Numbered from the stretch's first letter, positions 51,450-61,559 are shown. The stretch is 64,000 bases of DNA from JBFMHP01 sp964557295 (GCA_964557295.1 CAZKZP010000010.1:15556-79555), one strand, 5' to 3'. Numbers and translations are program-made. Notes: generated by a model from the sequence alone, not told the origin.

Positions 51450-52409
51450 TTAACCGACGCAATTGATTGGATTTCCGGCCAGATAGGCCCGGAGATTCCC
51501 CACCAGTCCATCGAGCAGGCGCTGACGAGATTCGCGGCTGGCCCAGGCCACATGGGGAGTGACGATCAGATTGGGCAAGTCAGACTGCAACAGCGGAGTA
51601 CCGGCCGCCGGCGGCTCCACCGTCAACACATCGACCCCGGCCCCGCCCAGGCGGCCACTCCGCAAGGCCGCGAGCAGCGCGTCCTCATCCACGATGCCGC
51701 CCCGGGCGGTATTGATCAGATAGGCTCCGGGTTTGAGCAAGGCGAGCTCGGCCGCCCCGATCAGGCCGCGCGTCTCGGGCGTCAACGGGCAATGCAGGCT
51801 CAACACATCCACCTGCGGCAACAACTCCGCCAAGGGAATCCGGCCGGGCTGCGGCGCGCCGCCCGGACGCTGCGCCACCCGCACGCGCATGCCGAAGACT
51901 TCGGCCACCTTGGCCACCGCCTGCCCGAGTTCGCCGAAGCCGACGATGCCCAGCGTCTTGCCGCTCAACTCCTGGATCGGGAAGTCCAGCAGGCAGAACT
52001 GCCGGCTGCGTTGCCAACGGCCATCGCGCGCCGCCGCTTGATACTCCGGCAGGCTTCGCAGCAAGGACAACAACAGGGCGAAGACGTGCTGCACCACCGA
52101 GGGCGTGGAGTACCCGCGCACATTGCAGACGGTGATGCCGCGCTTGGCCGCCGCAGCCAGCTCGACGTTATTGGTGCCGGTGGCGGCCACCAGGATCAAC
52201 TGGAGTGCGCGCGCCTGCGAGAAATGCGCCTCGCCCAAGGCCACCTTGTTGCTAATGACGAACTCGGCCTCACGAATCCGCGCCGCGGTCTGCTCTGGCA
52301 AGGTGTAATCATGAAACCGCCAGTCGATCGGCAAGGATTTCAGCCCAGACAGATCGACATCACCGCGATCCAGGCTTTCGAGATCCAGAAATACTCCGCG
52401 CATGCACAC
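51450..52409 (-). CDS. D-2-hydroxyacid dehydrogenase (glycerate/hydroxypyruvate-reductase-like)
   Basis: A 319-residue NAD(P)-dependent dehydrogenase. The nucleotide-binding motif GKTLGIVGFGELGQAVA lies near residue 147. The catalytic Arg is in NTARGGIVDEDAL near 232, the Glu in VLTVEPPA near 262, and the His in VTPHVAWAS near 285. VAATGTNNVELAAAAKRG marks the substrate domain. The best guess is reduction of hydroxypyruvate or glyoxylate, but related enzymes act on other 2-oxoacids. It follows the iron alcohol dehydrogenase gene by 53 bases on the same strand and so may belong to the putA unit. Confidence 0.9.
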   Translation of the reverse strand: MCMRGVFLDLESLDRGDVDLSGLKSLPIDWRFHDYTLPEQTAARIREAEFVISNKVALGEAHFSQARALQLILVAATGTNNVELAAAAKRGITVCNVRGYSTPSVVQHVFALLLSLLRSLPEYQAAARDGRWQRSRQFCLLDFPIQELSGKTLGIVGFGELGQAVAKVAEVFGMRVRVAQRPGGAPQPGRIPLAELLPQVDVLSLHCPLTPETRGLIGAAELALLKPGAYLINTARGGIVDEDALLAALRSGRLGGAGVDVLTVEPPAAGTPLLQSDLPNLIVTPHVAWASRESRQRLLDGLVGNLRAYLAGNPINCVG

Positions 52410-52462
52410 CCCACTGTGTTAGGAAGCTGATCACCCTTCAACGCGACTACCGATCCGCGCGG

Positions 52463-53659
52463 TCACAGCCGCGCCCGCACGATCTCGGCCACTTCATCGT
52501 CATTCAAGACGATCGGATTGGTCTTCATGCTGCTGCCGCGGCAATTGGCCACGATGCGCGCAATGTCTCCTTCCCGAACGCCGAATTCTGCAAGCCGCGG
52601 CATGCGCATGCGCACGGTCAGCTCTTCGAGGTACGCCACCAAGGCTGCGTGCGCGTCCGCTTCATCGGCATAGGCGCTACGCGTGAGCAAACTCGCCACC
52701 CGCGCATATTTCTGCAAGGCAGGATGCGTCGGCTCGCGCGCTTGCAACGCGCGGATATTGACCTCGGTGGCCTTGGCCAGCACCGTACCGCACGCCACGC
52801 CATGCGATATCGGGAAAAATGCCCCCAAGGGTGAGGCCAAGCCGTGCACCGAACCCAAGCCCACCTGCGCCAGCGTAATCCCAGACAGCAAGGCCGCGTA
52901 GGCCATGCGATCCTGCGCGGCCTCGGCCGGCGCACCCTGTTGATACCAGGACAACAATCCATCACGCGCGGCCTCCAGGCCGCTCCACGCCAGGGCATCC
53001 ATCATTGGATTGGCCCGCAGCGAGACATAGGATTCAAGCAGTTGCGTGAGCGCATCCATGCCATTGGCGGCGATCAGCTCGGGCGGACAGCTCGCCAGCA
53101 AGGTCGGATCGATCAAGGCATACTCGGCGATCAATTGGTCATCACGAAACGATTTTTTGAAACCCGCCGCGCCGTGCACGCTCAGCACCGCGTTCTTGGT
53201 GACCTCGCTGCCGGTGCCCGCGGTGGTCGGCACCGCGATCAACGGCACGGCCGGTCCGCGATAGGGGTGCTGCGGACCGACGCCCTCCAGGTGATCCATC
53301 ACCGAATTCCCCGGCCGCAGCAGTCCCGCGATGGCCTTGGCGGCATCGAGCACGCTACCGCCGCCGATGCCGACCACAACTGCGAAAGCATGCGCCTTGA
53401 GCTGCGCCACCGCATCATCCACCAACTGCGGCGAGGGTTCATCGGTCACGTGAAAGATCGTGTAGGCGATGCCCTGCTGGCTCAAGGCATCCTTCAACCA
53501 TTGCGCATGCGGAGACTGCGCGAATGACGCCCGCCCCAGCACCAGCAGCACCTGCTGGCCGTAGCCGTGCACGATTTGCGGCAACAGCGTGAACGACCCG
53601 CGGCCAAAATGCAGGCGCGGCAGGCGCGCCACGACGAAACTGCCGATCGGTATCATCAT
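52463..53659 (-). CDS. Iron-containing (group III) alcohol dehydrogenase
   Basis: A 398-residue NAD(P)-linked alcohol dehydrogenase. The N-terminal nucleotide domain has VVVGIGGGSVLDAAKAIAGL near residue 95 and PTTAGTGSEVTKNAVL near 144. Metal ligands follow in the helical domain: NGMDALTQLLESY (Asp and flanks), VHGLASPLGAFFPISHGVAC with two His near residues 270-285. The start overlaps the putA stop (ATGA), indicating a shared transcript with proline catabolism. The alcohol substrate cannot be predicted. Confidence 0.92.
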   Translation of the reverse strand: MMIPIGSFVVARLPRLHFGRGSFTLLPQIVHGYGQQVLLVLGRASFAQSPHAQWLKDALSQQGIAYTIFHVTDEPSPQLVDDAVAQLKAHAFAVVVGIGGGSVLDAAKAIAGLLRPGNSVMDHLEGVGPQHPYRGPAVPLIAVPTTAGTGSEVTKNAVLSVHGAAGFKKSFRDDQLIAEYALIDPTLLASCPPELIAANGMDALTQLLESYVSLRANPMMDALAWSGLEAARDGLLSWYQQGAPAEAAQDRMAYAALLSGITLAQVGLGSVHGLASPLGAFFPISHGVACGTVLAKATEVNIRALQAREPTHPALQKYARVASLLTRSAYADEADAHAALVAYLEELTVRMRMPRLAEFGVREGDIARIVANCRGSSMKTNPIVLNDDEVAEIVRARL

Positions 53660-56600
53660 TTATCCTCAAGCGATAGCAAGGTGGTATTGCCCCCAATGGC
53701 GGCGATATTGTTGCTGATGCTGCGCTCGGATGCAAAACGATACAGATAATGCGGGCCGCCCGCCTTGAATCCCGTGCCGGACATGCCTTCGCCGCCGAAC
53801 GGCTGCACCCCGACCACGGCGCCGACCATGTCGCGATTGATGTAGATATTACCCACGCGCACCTTACCGCAGATATAGTCGATGCGCTGCTCGAGGCGGC
53901 TGTGGATGCCGAGGGTGAGCCCGTAACCGGTGCCGTTGATCTCGGCGATCACGCGATCGAGCTGATTGGTATCATAACGGATGACGTGCAACACCGGCCC
54001 GAACACCTCGTGGTGGAGTTCGGTGAGCGCATCGAGCTCGATCAAGGTCGGGGCGATGAAATAGCCCGCGCGCGTCGGCGCCGGCAGCGGTGTTTGATAC
54101 AGCACCTTGCCATGCGCGACAAACCGCTCGATGTGCAGCGTGAGCTTGTCCACCGCATCCTCATCGATCACCGGGCCCACGTCGGTGGCCAGATCGCGCG
54201 GATCGCCGACCTGCAACTCCGCCATCGCGCCTTGCAGCATACTGATGATCTTGTCGCTCACCTCGCGTTGCAGATACAGCACCCGCAGCGCGGAACAGCG
54301 CTGACCCGCGCTGTTGAAGGCCGAACGCAAGGCATCGCGCACCACCTGCTCCGGCAGCGCGGAACTGTCGACGATCATCGCGTTCTGTCCGCCGGTCTCG
54401 GCGATCAGCGGCACGATCGCGCCCGCGCGCGCGGCCAGCAGCCGATTGATATGCAAGGCCGTTTGGGTCGAGCCGGTGAAGGCCACGCCGGCGATGCGCT
54501 CATCCTGCAATACATACTGCGACAGCACACTGCCGCCGCAGGGAAGGAATTGCAACACATCGGCGGGGATGCCCGCATGATGCAGCAATGCCACCGCGCG
54601 GTGGGCGATCAGCGGCGTCTGGTGCGAGGGCTTGGCGATCACGCAATTGCCCGCCGCCAGCGCCGCAGCGATCTGGCCGACGAAAATCGCCAGCGGGAAG
54701 TTCCAGGGACTGATGCAGACAAACACGCCACGCCCATGCCAAAGCATTTGATTGCTCTCGCCGGTCGGCCCTGGCAGGGTCAGCGGCGCGGTGAAGGTTG
54801 CGCGCGCCTGGGCGGCGTAGTAACGGCAGAAGTCGACCGCCTCGCGCAGTTCCGCGATGGCGTCCGGCAGGGTTTTTCCGGCCTCGCGCATGATCAGTGC
54901 CAGCAACTCGGCGTGATGCGCTTCGAACACGGCCGCCGCCTGCTCCAGCAACACCGCGCGCATGTCCGCCGTGGTGAGACTCCAACGCGTGAATGCCGCC
55001 ACGCCGTTGTCCACGGCTTGACGGGCAAGGCGTTCATCGGCCTCGATGACACTGCCGATCACCTCGCGCGTGCGCCAGGGCGCGGCGATGTCGCGCGCCG
55101 GTCCGACGGGATTCGCACCGGCCACGCACGGCGCGGCGTGATAAGGCTCCCGCGCCGCGGCGATCTCCGACAGCAGGCGCTGGCGCGTGTATTCATCGCT
55201 CAAATTGATGCCCAGGGAGTTCAGTCGCTCCGAACCGTATAGCCGCGCCGGCAATGGAATGCGCGAATTCCTCTTCTGCGGCAATGCCGCCAGCTGCGCC
55301 ACCGGATCGGCGATGATCGCCGCCACCGTTTGCTGCTCGTCCCAGACACGATTGATGAACGAGGTGTTCGCACCGTTTTCCAGCAGTCGCCGCACGAGGT
55401 ACGGCAACAGCGTGTCATAGCCGCCGACCGGCGCGTACACGCGGCAGACCAGATCAGGATGTGTTTCGCGCACGATGTGATACAGAGGCTCACCCATGCC
55501 GTGCAGACGCTGAAATTCAAAATCGCGATCGCCGCTTGCCAAGGTGAGCAAGGCCGCGATGGTCTGCGCATTGTTCGTGGCGAACTGGGGATAGATGACC
55601 TCGGCAGCGGCCAGGATCTTCCGGGCGCATGCGAGATACGACACATCCGTGGCGCACTTGCGCGTGTAAACGGGATAGCCGGGATAGCCGCCTTGTTGAG
55701 CGCGCTTGATCTCGCTGTCCCAGTACGCGCCCTTGACCAGCCGCACCGGGATGCGCCGTCCGCCCCGGCGGCCCAGCGCGATCAGCCAGTCGACTACCGC
55801 CCGCGCGCGGGTTTGATAGGCCTGCACCGCCAGCCCCAGTCCCGCCCAATCACCCAGAGAGACATCCTCGTAGACCGACTGGAACACGTCGAGCGACAAG
55901 GTAAGCCGTTCGCACTCCTCGGCGTCGAGCGTCATGGTGATGCCGGCGAGCTTAGCGTGCTGCGCCAGGATCAACACCCGCGTGGACAGTTCATGCATCA
56001 CACTGGCGCGCTGCGAAAATTCGTAGCGCGGATGCAGCGCGGAGAGCTTGACCGAGATGCCATGCCGGGCATACAGCGGTTGCGCGTCATCGGCATCCTT
56101 GGAGATGCGCGCAATGGCATCGAGATAGGCGGCGAAATACCGCTCGACATCCGCTTCGGTCAGCGCCGCCTCGCCCAACATATCAAAAGAGTAGCGCTGC
56201 GCATCAGCGGATACCGCCGCGCGGTGCAGCGCCTTGCCGATGGTCTCCCCCATCACAAACTGCCGGCCCAGAATCCGCACCGCCTGCTGCATGGCGCGCC
56301 GCACCACCGGCTCGCCGAGCCGCCCGACCAGCCGGCGCAGCGCGCCGGGCGCGTCCGCATACACCCGCTCGGACAGCGGCACCATCTTGCCCGTGAGCAT
56401 CAAGCCCCAGGTCGCGGCATTGACCAGCAGCGAATCGCTTTTCCCTTGATGCTGCTGCCAGTCGCCGCGCGCGATGCAATCCTGGATCAGCCGATCAGAG
56501 GTGGCCGCATCCGGGATGCGCAACAACGATTCGGCGAGACACATCAAGATCACGCCTTCATCGGTTGTGAGACTGTATTCCTGCAGAAAGGACTCGATGC

Positions 56601-56802
56601 TGCCCGAGGCAACGCCTTGTGCGCGCAACCGCTCCACCCACGCGGCGGCGCGCGCGCGGATCTGCCGCGTCGCGGCTTCCGGCAACGCTGCTTCGGTGAG
56701 CAGCGCTTGCGCCAGCGCGTCTTCGTCCGGCATGTAGTCCCGGTCGATCGCGGCGCGCAAGCGCTGCAAGGCAAGGTGGTCAGGAGTTTTACTATCGTTC
56801 AT
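53656..56802 (-). CDS. putA: Bifunctional proline dehydrogenase / L-glutamate gamma-semialdehyde dehydrogenase
   Basis: A 1048-residue enzyme oxidising proline to glutamate in two steps. The proline dehydrogenase half has the FAD-binding GISVKLSALHPRYE, RIPVRLVKGAYWDSEIKRAQ and YPQFATNNAQTIA segments. The aldehyde dehydrogenase half has FVCISPWNFPLAIFVGQIAA near residue 655, GVAFTGSTQTALHIN, the base Glu in IAETGGQNAMIVD and the nucleophile Cys in AFNSAGQRCSALRVLYLQR. No N-terminal ribbon-helix-helix DNA-binding domain is present, so it is the bifunctional and not the trifunctional, self-regulating form. The start at 56802 (MNDSKTPDHL) is preferred over 56862. Confidence 0.96.
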   Translation of the reverse strand: MNDSKTPDHLALQRLRAAIDRDYMPDEDALAQALLTEAALPEAATRQIRARAAAWVERLRAQGVASGSIESFLQEYSLTTDEGVILMCLAESLLRIPDAATSDRLIQDCIARGDWQQHQGKSDSLLVNAATWGLMLTGKMVPLSERVYADAPGALRRLVGRLGEPVVRRAMQQAVRILGRQFVMGETIGKALHRAAVSADAQRYSFDMLGEAALTEADVERYFAAYLDAIARISKDADDAQPLYARHGISVKLSALHPRYEFSQRASVMHELSTRVLILAQHAKLAGITMTLDAEECERLTLSLDVFQSVYEDVSLGDWAGLGLAVQAYQTRARAVVDWLIALGRRGGRRIPVRLVKGAYWDSEIKRAQQGGYPGYPVYTRKCATDVSYLACARKILAAAEVIYPQFATNNAQTIAALLTLASGDRDFEFQRLHGMGEPLYHIVRETHPDLVCRVYAPVGGYDTLLPYLVRRLLENGANTSFINRVWDEQQTVAAIIADPVAQLAALPQKRNSRIPLPARLYGSERLNSLGINLSDEYTRQRLLSEIAAAREPYHAAPCVAGANPVGPARDIAAPWRTREVIGSVIEADERLARQAVDNGVAAFTRWSLTTADMRAVLLEQAAAVFEAHHAELLALIMREAGKTLPDAIAELREAVDFCRYYAAQARATFTAPLTLPGPTGESNQMLWHGRGVFVCISPWNFPLAIFVGQIAAALAAGNCVIAKPSHQTPLIAHRAVALLHHAGIPADVLQFLPCGGSVLSQYVLQDERIAGVAFTGSTQTALHINRLLAARAGAIVPLIAETGGQNAMIVDSSALPEQVVRDALRSAFNSAGQRCSALRVLYLQREVSDKIISMLQGAMAELQVGDPRDLATDVGPVIDEDAVDKLTLHIERFVAHGKVLYQTPLPAPTRAGYFIAPTLIELDALTELHHEVFGPVLHVIRYDTNQLDRVIAEINGTGYGLTLGIHSRLEQRIDYICGKVRVGNIYINRDMVGAVVGVQPFGGEGMSGTGFKAGGPHYLYRFASERSISNNIAAIGGNTTLLSLEDK

Positions 56803-56932
56803 GTCGCACGCCTTTCCCGATGATGGATCGCCGCGGCCATGGCCGCGCGCCTTGGACGGCAAAAATGCTCAACACGGATAAATATGGACGCGCCGGGTGT
56901 GGGCTGCAAGGGGCCTGCGCCGCCCCCGCGTA

Positions 56933-58738
56933 TCAAATCTTGAACTTGTTGACCTCGTCATTGAGCTTGGCGGACATCTGCGCGACTTCCAGCGCGATCT
57001 CCGAGATCTGCGCCGCCCGGTCCGAGGCCTGATCGGTGATTCCGGCGACATGCTTCACTTCACTCGTGATGTGATCCGAGGTCACGGACTGCTGCTCCGC
57101 GGAGGATGAGACTTGCTGAATCAGCTGATCGAATCTGCCGACATGCGTGATGATCTCCTCCAAGGCGGTGCGCAATTTCTCGGTTAGCTCCGCGCCTTGC
57201 GCCACCACGGTCTTTTCCTTGGAAAGGCTGCTCAGCGCGATCCGCGCGTCATCCTGAACACCCTTGACGATTTCGGCCACACTCTTGGTGGCTGAGGCGG
57301 TTTGCCCCGCCAGCGTGCGCACCTCATCGGCCACGACCGAGAACCCTCGGCCATGCTCACCGGCGCGCGCCGCCTCGATCGAGGCGTTCAGCGCCAGCAG
57401 ATTGGTTTGATTGGCGATGGAATCGATCAGCGACAACACCTCACCGATGCCCTTGGCCTTATCGATAAGATTGCTGACCACGGTGCTCGAATGCGAGCTG
57501 ACATCGGAAATGCTCCGGATTCCATCGATCGCCGCTTTCGCGACATCGCCGCCCTGCCTGGCCACCACGCTGACATCCTTGGCGGCATCCGCCATCGTCA
57601 CCGTGACTGTCGCCACTTCGCGGCTCGACGCGGCCATCTCGAGCGTCGCCGCGGCCACAGTCTTCATCTTCTCGCTCTGTTCCAGCGCACCATGCTTGAT
57701 TTCATTCGAGCTGGTCGACATCTCCTCCGAGGCCACGGCGAGCGTCGTCGCGTTGGTCTGCATTTGCGACATGATCCCGCGGAACCGCGATGAAAAATTG
57801 TTGAATCCATGGGCAAGATCCTGGATCTCGTCATCACCCTTGGTCTGCAGCGTGACGGTGAGATCGCCGTTCGACATCCGCTTGAGCGCGGCGAGCATTC
57901 GCTGGATGTGATTGACGACCAGGTAATTGATGATCAAGAAAATCGAAACGATAATCACCAAACTGACGATCATCTTGGCCAGACTCATCAGGATCATGTT
58001 GTGCTTGATCTCCTGATTGACGTTGGCGATGGAAAACTCCATGTGAATGGCACCCAGCACATCCCCCTCCTTGGCGCCGAGATGACACCCGGAGGCCTCG
58101 CTGCATCCCGCGGCGCGCACCTTGAAGGGCGAGATCACCTTCATGCGGTCGCCTTCGATCAGCGTCACCTTCTCACCGTTTTCGAGAATCTTGTGCTCAG
58201 ACTCGTTGCGCGGTACTTCGCGTTCGTCGGTGACCATGGTGCGCAGCGTCGCGATCTTGCTTTCGGAATCCTTTATCAGCCGATTGAGATCGTTGATTTC
58301 ATCCTGCAAATCGGAGCGCTCATCCTTGTCCTTGGTGTTGGCCAGCTCTTCTTCGAGATCCGCGATATCCTGCTTGAACCGGCCGATGGCATCGAGCTCG
58401 CGCGGAATATCCGTGCGTTCACGCTCGGCCATGAACAACTGATTCACCAACGGTGAGCGAATGACCCGCACCTCCTCCAGCCCCGGAATCTCCTTACTCA
58501 AATCCTCGAACATGGCGAAACGCGCCGGCATCTTGCCCTCGCGCATCAAGGTATTGAGGCCGATACGCACGGATTCGCCCACAAAAAAGGTCCAGCGGTC
58601 GATCTCATTCAACGTGACCTGCTTCGACTCTTTGGCGGTAAACCACAGATCAAAAATCAGCACTGGGGTCCAGACCAGCACTATCGCGATCAGAAGTTTT
58701 TTATTGAGCTTGCCGATGTTGAATGTGGTCGAACTCAT
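56933..58738 (-). CDS. Methyl-accepting chemotaxis protein with periplasmic Cys-X5-Cys-His motif
   Basis: A 601-residue chemoreceptor. One membrane helix near residues 14-34 and another near 250-275 enclose a periplasmic domain with a charged coiled coil (about residues 130-175). Just before the second helix lies the motif CSEASGCH, followed by GDVLGAIHMEF. A HAMP linker and the MCP signalling hairpin tip (SLIDSIANQTNLLALNASIE, then GFSVVADEVRTLAGQ) complete it. Related sensor proteins with a C-X4-CH site followed by a VLGVL-type strand are known to me in delta-proteobacterial kinases and may bind heme; here the spacing is one longer. It lies 44 bases downstream of the cytochrome c554 gene and probably senses redox state for the mtr-like operon. 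Confidence 0.88.
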   Translation of the reverse strand: MSSTTFNIGKLNKKLLIAIVLVWTPVLIFDLWFTAKESKQVTLNEIDRWTFFVGESVRIGLNTLMREGKMPARFAMFEDLSKEIPGLEEVRVIRSPLVNQLFMAERERTDIPRELDAIGRFKQDIADLEEELANTKDKDERSDLQDEINDLNRLIKDSESKIATLRTMVTDEREVPRNESEHKILENGEKVTLIEGDRMKVISPFKVRAAGCSEASGCHLGAKEGDVLGAIHMEFSIANVNQEIKHNMILMSLAKMIVSLVIIVSIFLIINYLVVNHIQRMLAALKRMSNGDLTVTLQTKGDDEIQDLAHGFNNFSSRFRGIMSQMQTNATTLAVASEEMSTSSNEIKHGALEQSEKMKTVAAATLEMAASSREVATVTVTMADAAKDVSVVARQGGDVAKAAIDGIRSISDVSSHSSTVVSNLIDKAKGIGEVLSLIDSIANQTNLLALNASIEAARAGEHGRGFSVVADEVRTLAGQTASATKSVAEIVKGVQDDARIALSSLSKEKTVVAQGAELTEKLRTALEEIITHVGRFDQLIQQVSSSAEQQSVTSDHITSEVKHVAGITDQASDRAAQISEIALEVAQMSAKLNDEVNKFKI

Positions 58739-58782
58739 ACTCACCACTCACCAGTGATAAATTTCCATAGCTGCCGCAACCG

Positions 58783-59361
58783 TCAGTGCTTTCCATCCAG
58801 CTCATAGAAGGTATGGAAGGCGCGCACATTGTTTTTCAGCAGGGCCTGCACATCATCGGTATATTTTGGATCCACGGATGACTTGAACGGCGTATCCGGA
58901 TGACCGTGGCATTTCTTGCAGACGCCGGGATCGAGTGACCCGTAGATTTGCCCGGCCGCTTGCACTTCAGCCCGCGTGAATTCCAGGCGTTTTTCTTTAT
59001 GGATATTTCGGAATTCCGACCCAGGTCCATGGCACATTTCGCAACCGATACCTTTCATTTCCGGCGTCGCCGAAATGCTTACGAAGCCACCTTCCTTCTT
59101 GTAACCGGTGGTGTGGCATTTAAGGCATTTTTCATCGGTGGTGTAATCCTTGTCCGGATCGAGATTGGCCTTCTTTTTGGCCCCTACACGCTTGCCCGGC
59201 TGTAGCAATTCGAAGGCGCTGGCGTGCTTACTTTTCTGCCAATCGGAAAACTCATCCTTGTGGCAATTGCTGCACCCGCTCGTGCCCACATAACTCGGCG
59301 ATGCAACCACCACTGACGTTGCAATTCCCAACATGAGAGAGACAATAATTTTTTTTATCAT
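58783..59361 (-). CDS. Tetraheme cytochrome c554-family protein
   Basis: A 192-residue secreted cytochrome with a signal peptide (IIVSLMLGIATSVVVA). Four c-heme sites appear: GCSNCHKDEFSDW, KCLKCHTTGY, GCEMCHGPG and VCKKCHGHP. Spacing and surrounding residues (KSKHASAFELLQPGKRVGAK, NLDPDKDYTTDEKC) parallel the cytochrome c554 family of ammonia oxidisers. In a mtrA-mtrB operon it is best read as the periplasmic electron shuttle between MtrA and the inner-membrane chain. No hydroxylamine oxidoreductase gene is nearby, so a nitrification role is not indicated. The start at 59361 is one of two close candidates. Confidence 0.9.
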   Translation of the reverse strand: MIKKIIVSLMLGIATSVVVASPSYVGTSGCSNCHKDEFSDWQKSKHASAFELLQPGKRVGAKKKANLDPDKDYTTDEKCLKCHTTGYKKEGGFVSISATPEMKGIGCEMCHGPGSEFRNIHKEKRLEFTRAEVQAAGQIYGSLDPGVCKKCHGHPDTPFKSSVDPKYTDDVQALLKNNVRAFHTFYELDGKH

Positions 59362-59405
59362 GACCATTTCCCGCCTGTTCGATCGCGTAAAAATCACTTC
59401 CGATT

Positions 59406-61523
59406 TCACCACTTGTAACCGATAGCCGCATACAGAGCGTGGAGCGTATAATCTTCCGCCTCACCTCGCAGCAGCAATACGCTGCCGGTGCTGGCATCCG
59501 CCGCCGTGTAACCCTCGTTCAGAAAATCCACCTCATCATATTTTTCGTACCTATAACCCAGGCCTAGGACGAGCGATTCGGTCATGTCATACGCTCCGGA
59601 GAGCTCCATGCTGGTGCGGTTCGTCTCCGCTTGCTTCATGGGGGTGGTCAATCTTGTAGCGGGGGCCAGGATGTAATCGATATCATACGTACCCGCCACG
59701 CGACTGATATCGAGCTTGACCTTCAGGCGCTCATCCAGGAGTTTCACCTGACCGCCCAGACCCACCGTGATGGCATTGTCATCGTGGCTGGCAGTCCAGT
59801 TGTCGGCCGCAGCCCCGGTATCAGGGGTTAGTGTGGTTGGAGTTACGGTAAAGTAACGTCCGTTCTGCTCGGCCTCATGATTATCCTTGGTAACATACCC
59901 GTAGGCGGTGATTCCTTCCTTCGGGCTGTGACTGAAGTCCAGCGTGATGCTCTTCTGTGCGGAACCCTTCAAGCCGAAGGTACCGCCATCCACATATTCA
60001 TCGTCTTTATAGCGGCCGATCAGGCTGACCGAGGTCGCATCCGTGACGGCGAGATGCACATCCGCACTCCACTCCTTGCGCGTGCGGTCCCATAAATCCA
60101 ACTGCCGCATCAGACCGTGCGAGCCCGCCACGAACGCGAGACTGTCATACGCATCACCATCACGCTTGGCACGCGCATAGCCGAGACTGGCGCTGACCCT
60201 GGAACCGACCCGCGCATTGAGCTTGGCGCTCAGGATATCGTCGGTGGTGTTCTCCCGGGCGCGTTTGGTCCGTCGCATCTCTTCCCGTTCGGCCCCGAGG
60301 CGCAGCGTGGCGCCGCCGCCCAGGCAGTAACTGCCGTCGACTTGATAGTTCTTTTTCTTGTAGCTGTAGGGGTGGTTCTCCGAGGGTGCGACTTGATTTG
60401 TAATATCGGAATCGTGCCGCAGACGCGCGAAATCATCCACCGTCGTATTGTTGTCCTGCTCGTAACTGCGGAACTTAGCGCTGAGCGATAGACGTTGCGC
60501 AGGTTTGGCGCTTAAGCGCAACTGCAAGTGCTGGGTATCGATTTCCGCCTCGGCGCTATCGCGCGGCGGCGAATAGTTGTTGCTGCCGACCGGGGTGCGG
60601 TAGTCCATCAATAGTTCGTCCTGACTCATGCGGCCTTTTTCATACACCAGCGAGGCGCGCACCGTGTCGGTGATCTTCAGCGCACCGTTAACACTCAGAC
60701 GCTGATACTCGTTGTCCGGCTCCAGCGATAGCGCCGCCGTGGTGCAGCCGCCCGTGCAAGTCGCGCCCGCGTACAATGAGTCCCACGTAAGAGATCTATT
60801 CACGTTCGCAAAATCGGAGATGAGATATTTCACGTCCAGCTGCGCGCGTTCAGCACGATAACTCAAGCCGGCCGTGATGTTGTCCGTGGTGAAATCGATC
60901 GGCTTGGGCAGGATTACCGAGGCCGGCGTCCCGCCGAAACCCACCGCCCCGCCTTGCTCCATCACGCCCTGTTTTTCTTCATGACTGATCTGAAACCGCG
61001 CGGCCCATGCCTTCGAGAGCATCATCGTCGCGCCCGCCGTGGTGGCAGTTCTGTCCGTTCTCAGTTCGACTGGCTGCACGGAGTTGCCGAGACTCGGAAT
61101 AGAGTTTCCGGTCGGAACCACGCTGACCGGCAAGGTCAAGGTAGCCGTGCCCACACCAAGGTAAGGCGAGGCGGCATTGTGGGAAATCAGATGCGGCAGT
61201 TGATCATAGCTCCACCACAGTTTGAAGTCGTTATACCTGCCGGCTTCGATGGACAAGCCACGGCTGTCCAACCCCAGATCACTGCCGCGGATGGTAATGT
61301 GACTGGCGCCGTCTTCCTTGCTGACAGCAAAATTTCCGATCAAGTAGCCGCCGCTGTCGAGACCGGTGTATTCCCCGGCCTTGGCGGCGTGGTCATCTTC
61401 CTTCACCAAGCCGACACCGAGCTCCATATAACCGTGATTGACTTCATCCGCCAGCACCAGCAGCGGGAACGCAAACGGCACGACTGAGATGATCTTAATC
61501 AGTGTTCTCTTAGCGTTTTTCAT
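59406..61523 (-). CDS. mtrB: MtrB/PioB-family outer-membrane beta-barrel
   Basis: A 705-residue outer-membrane porin that sheathes a decaheme cytochrome. The signal peptide (LIKIISVVPFAFPLLVLA) is followed by GYMELGVGLVKEDD and SGGYLIGNF, then a long succession of amphipathic strands with alternating aromatics (for example FKLWWSYDQLPHLISHNAAS). The terminal aromatic residue in AAIGYKW is the BAM recognition signal. Shewanella MtrB carries an N-terminal CXXC pair; none is seen in the mature N terminus here. It begins 36 bases after mtrA, with GGGAG before the start, forming a porin-cytochrome conduit. Confidence 0.92.
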   Translation of the reverse strand: MKNAKRTLIKIISVVPFAFPLLVLADEVNHGYMELGVGLVKEDDHAAKAGEYTGLDSGGYLIGNFAVSKEDGASHITIRGSDLGLDSRGLSIEAGRYNDFKLWWSYDQLPHLISHNAASPYLGVGTATLTLPVSVVPTGNSIPSLGNSVQPVELRTDRTATTAGATMMLSKAWAARFQISHEEKQGVMEQGGAVGFGGTPASVILPKPIDFTTDNITAGLSYRAERAQLDVKYLISDFANVNRSLTWDSLYAGATCTGGCTTAALSLEPDNEYQRLSVNGALKITDTVRASLVYEKGRMSQDELLMDYRTPVGSNNYSPPRDSAEAEIDTQHLQLRLSAKPAQRLSLSAKFRSYEQDNNTTVDDFARLRHDSDITNQVAPSENHPYSYKKKNYQVDGSYCLGGGATLRLGAEREEMRRTKRARENTTDDILSAKLNARVGSRVSASLGYARAKRDGDAYDSLAFVAGSHGLMRQLDLWDRTRKEWSADVHLAVTDATSVSLIGRYKDDEYVDGGTFGLKGSAQKSITLDFSHSPKEGITAYGYVTKDNHEAEQNGRYFTVTPTTLTPDTGAAADNWTASHDDNAITVGLGGQVKLLDERLKVKLDISRVAGTYDIDYILAPATRLTTPMKQAETNRTSMELSGAYDMTESLVLGLGYRYEKYDEVDFLNEGYTAADASTGSVLLLRGEAEDYTLHALYAAIGYKW

Positions 61524-61559
61524 CATAAGCTCCCAAAATTTCCGCGTTCGCCCGCGCAA

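Noticed and set aside
58783..59361. Nitrification role for the c554-like cytochrome
   Set aside because: No hydroxylamine oxidoreductase or c552 gene is nearby; the mtrA-mtrB context explains it better.
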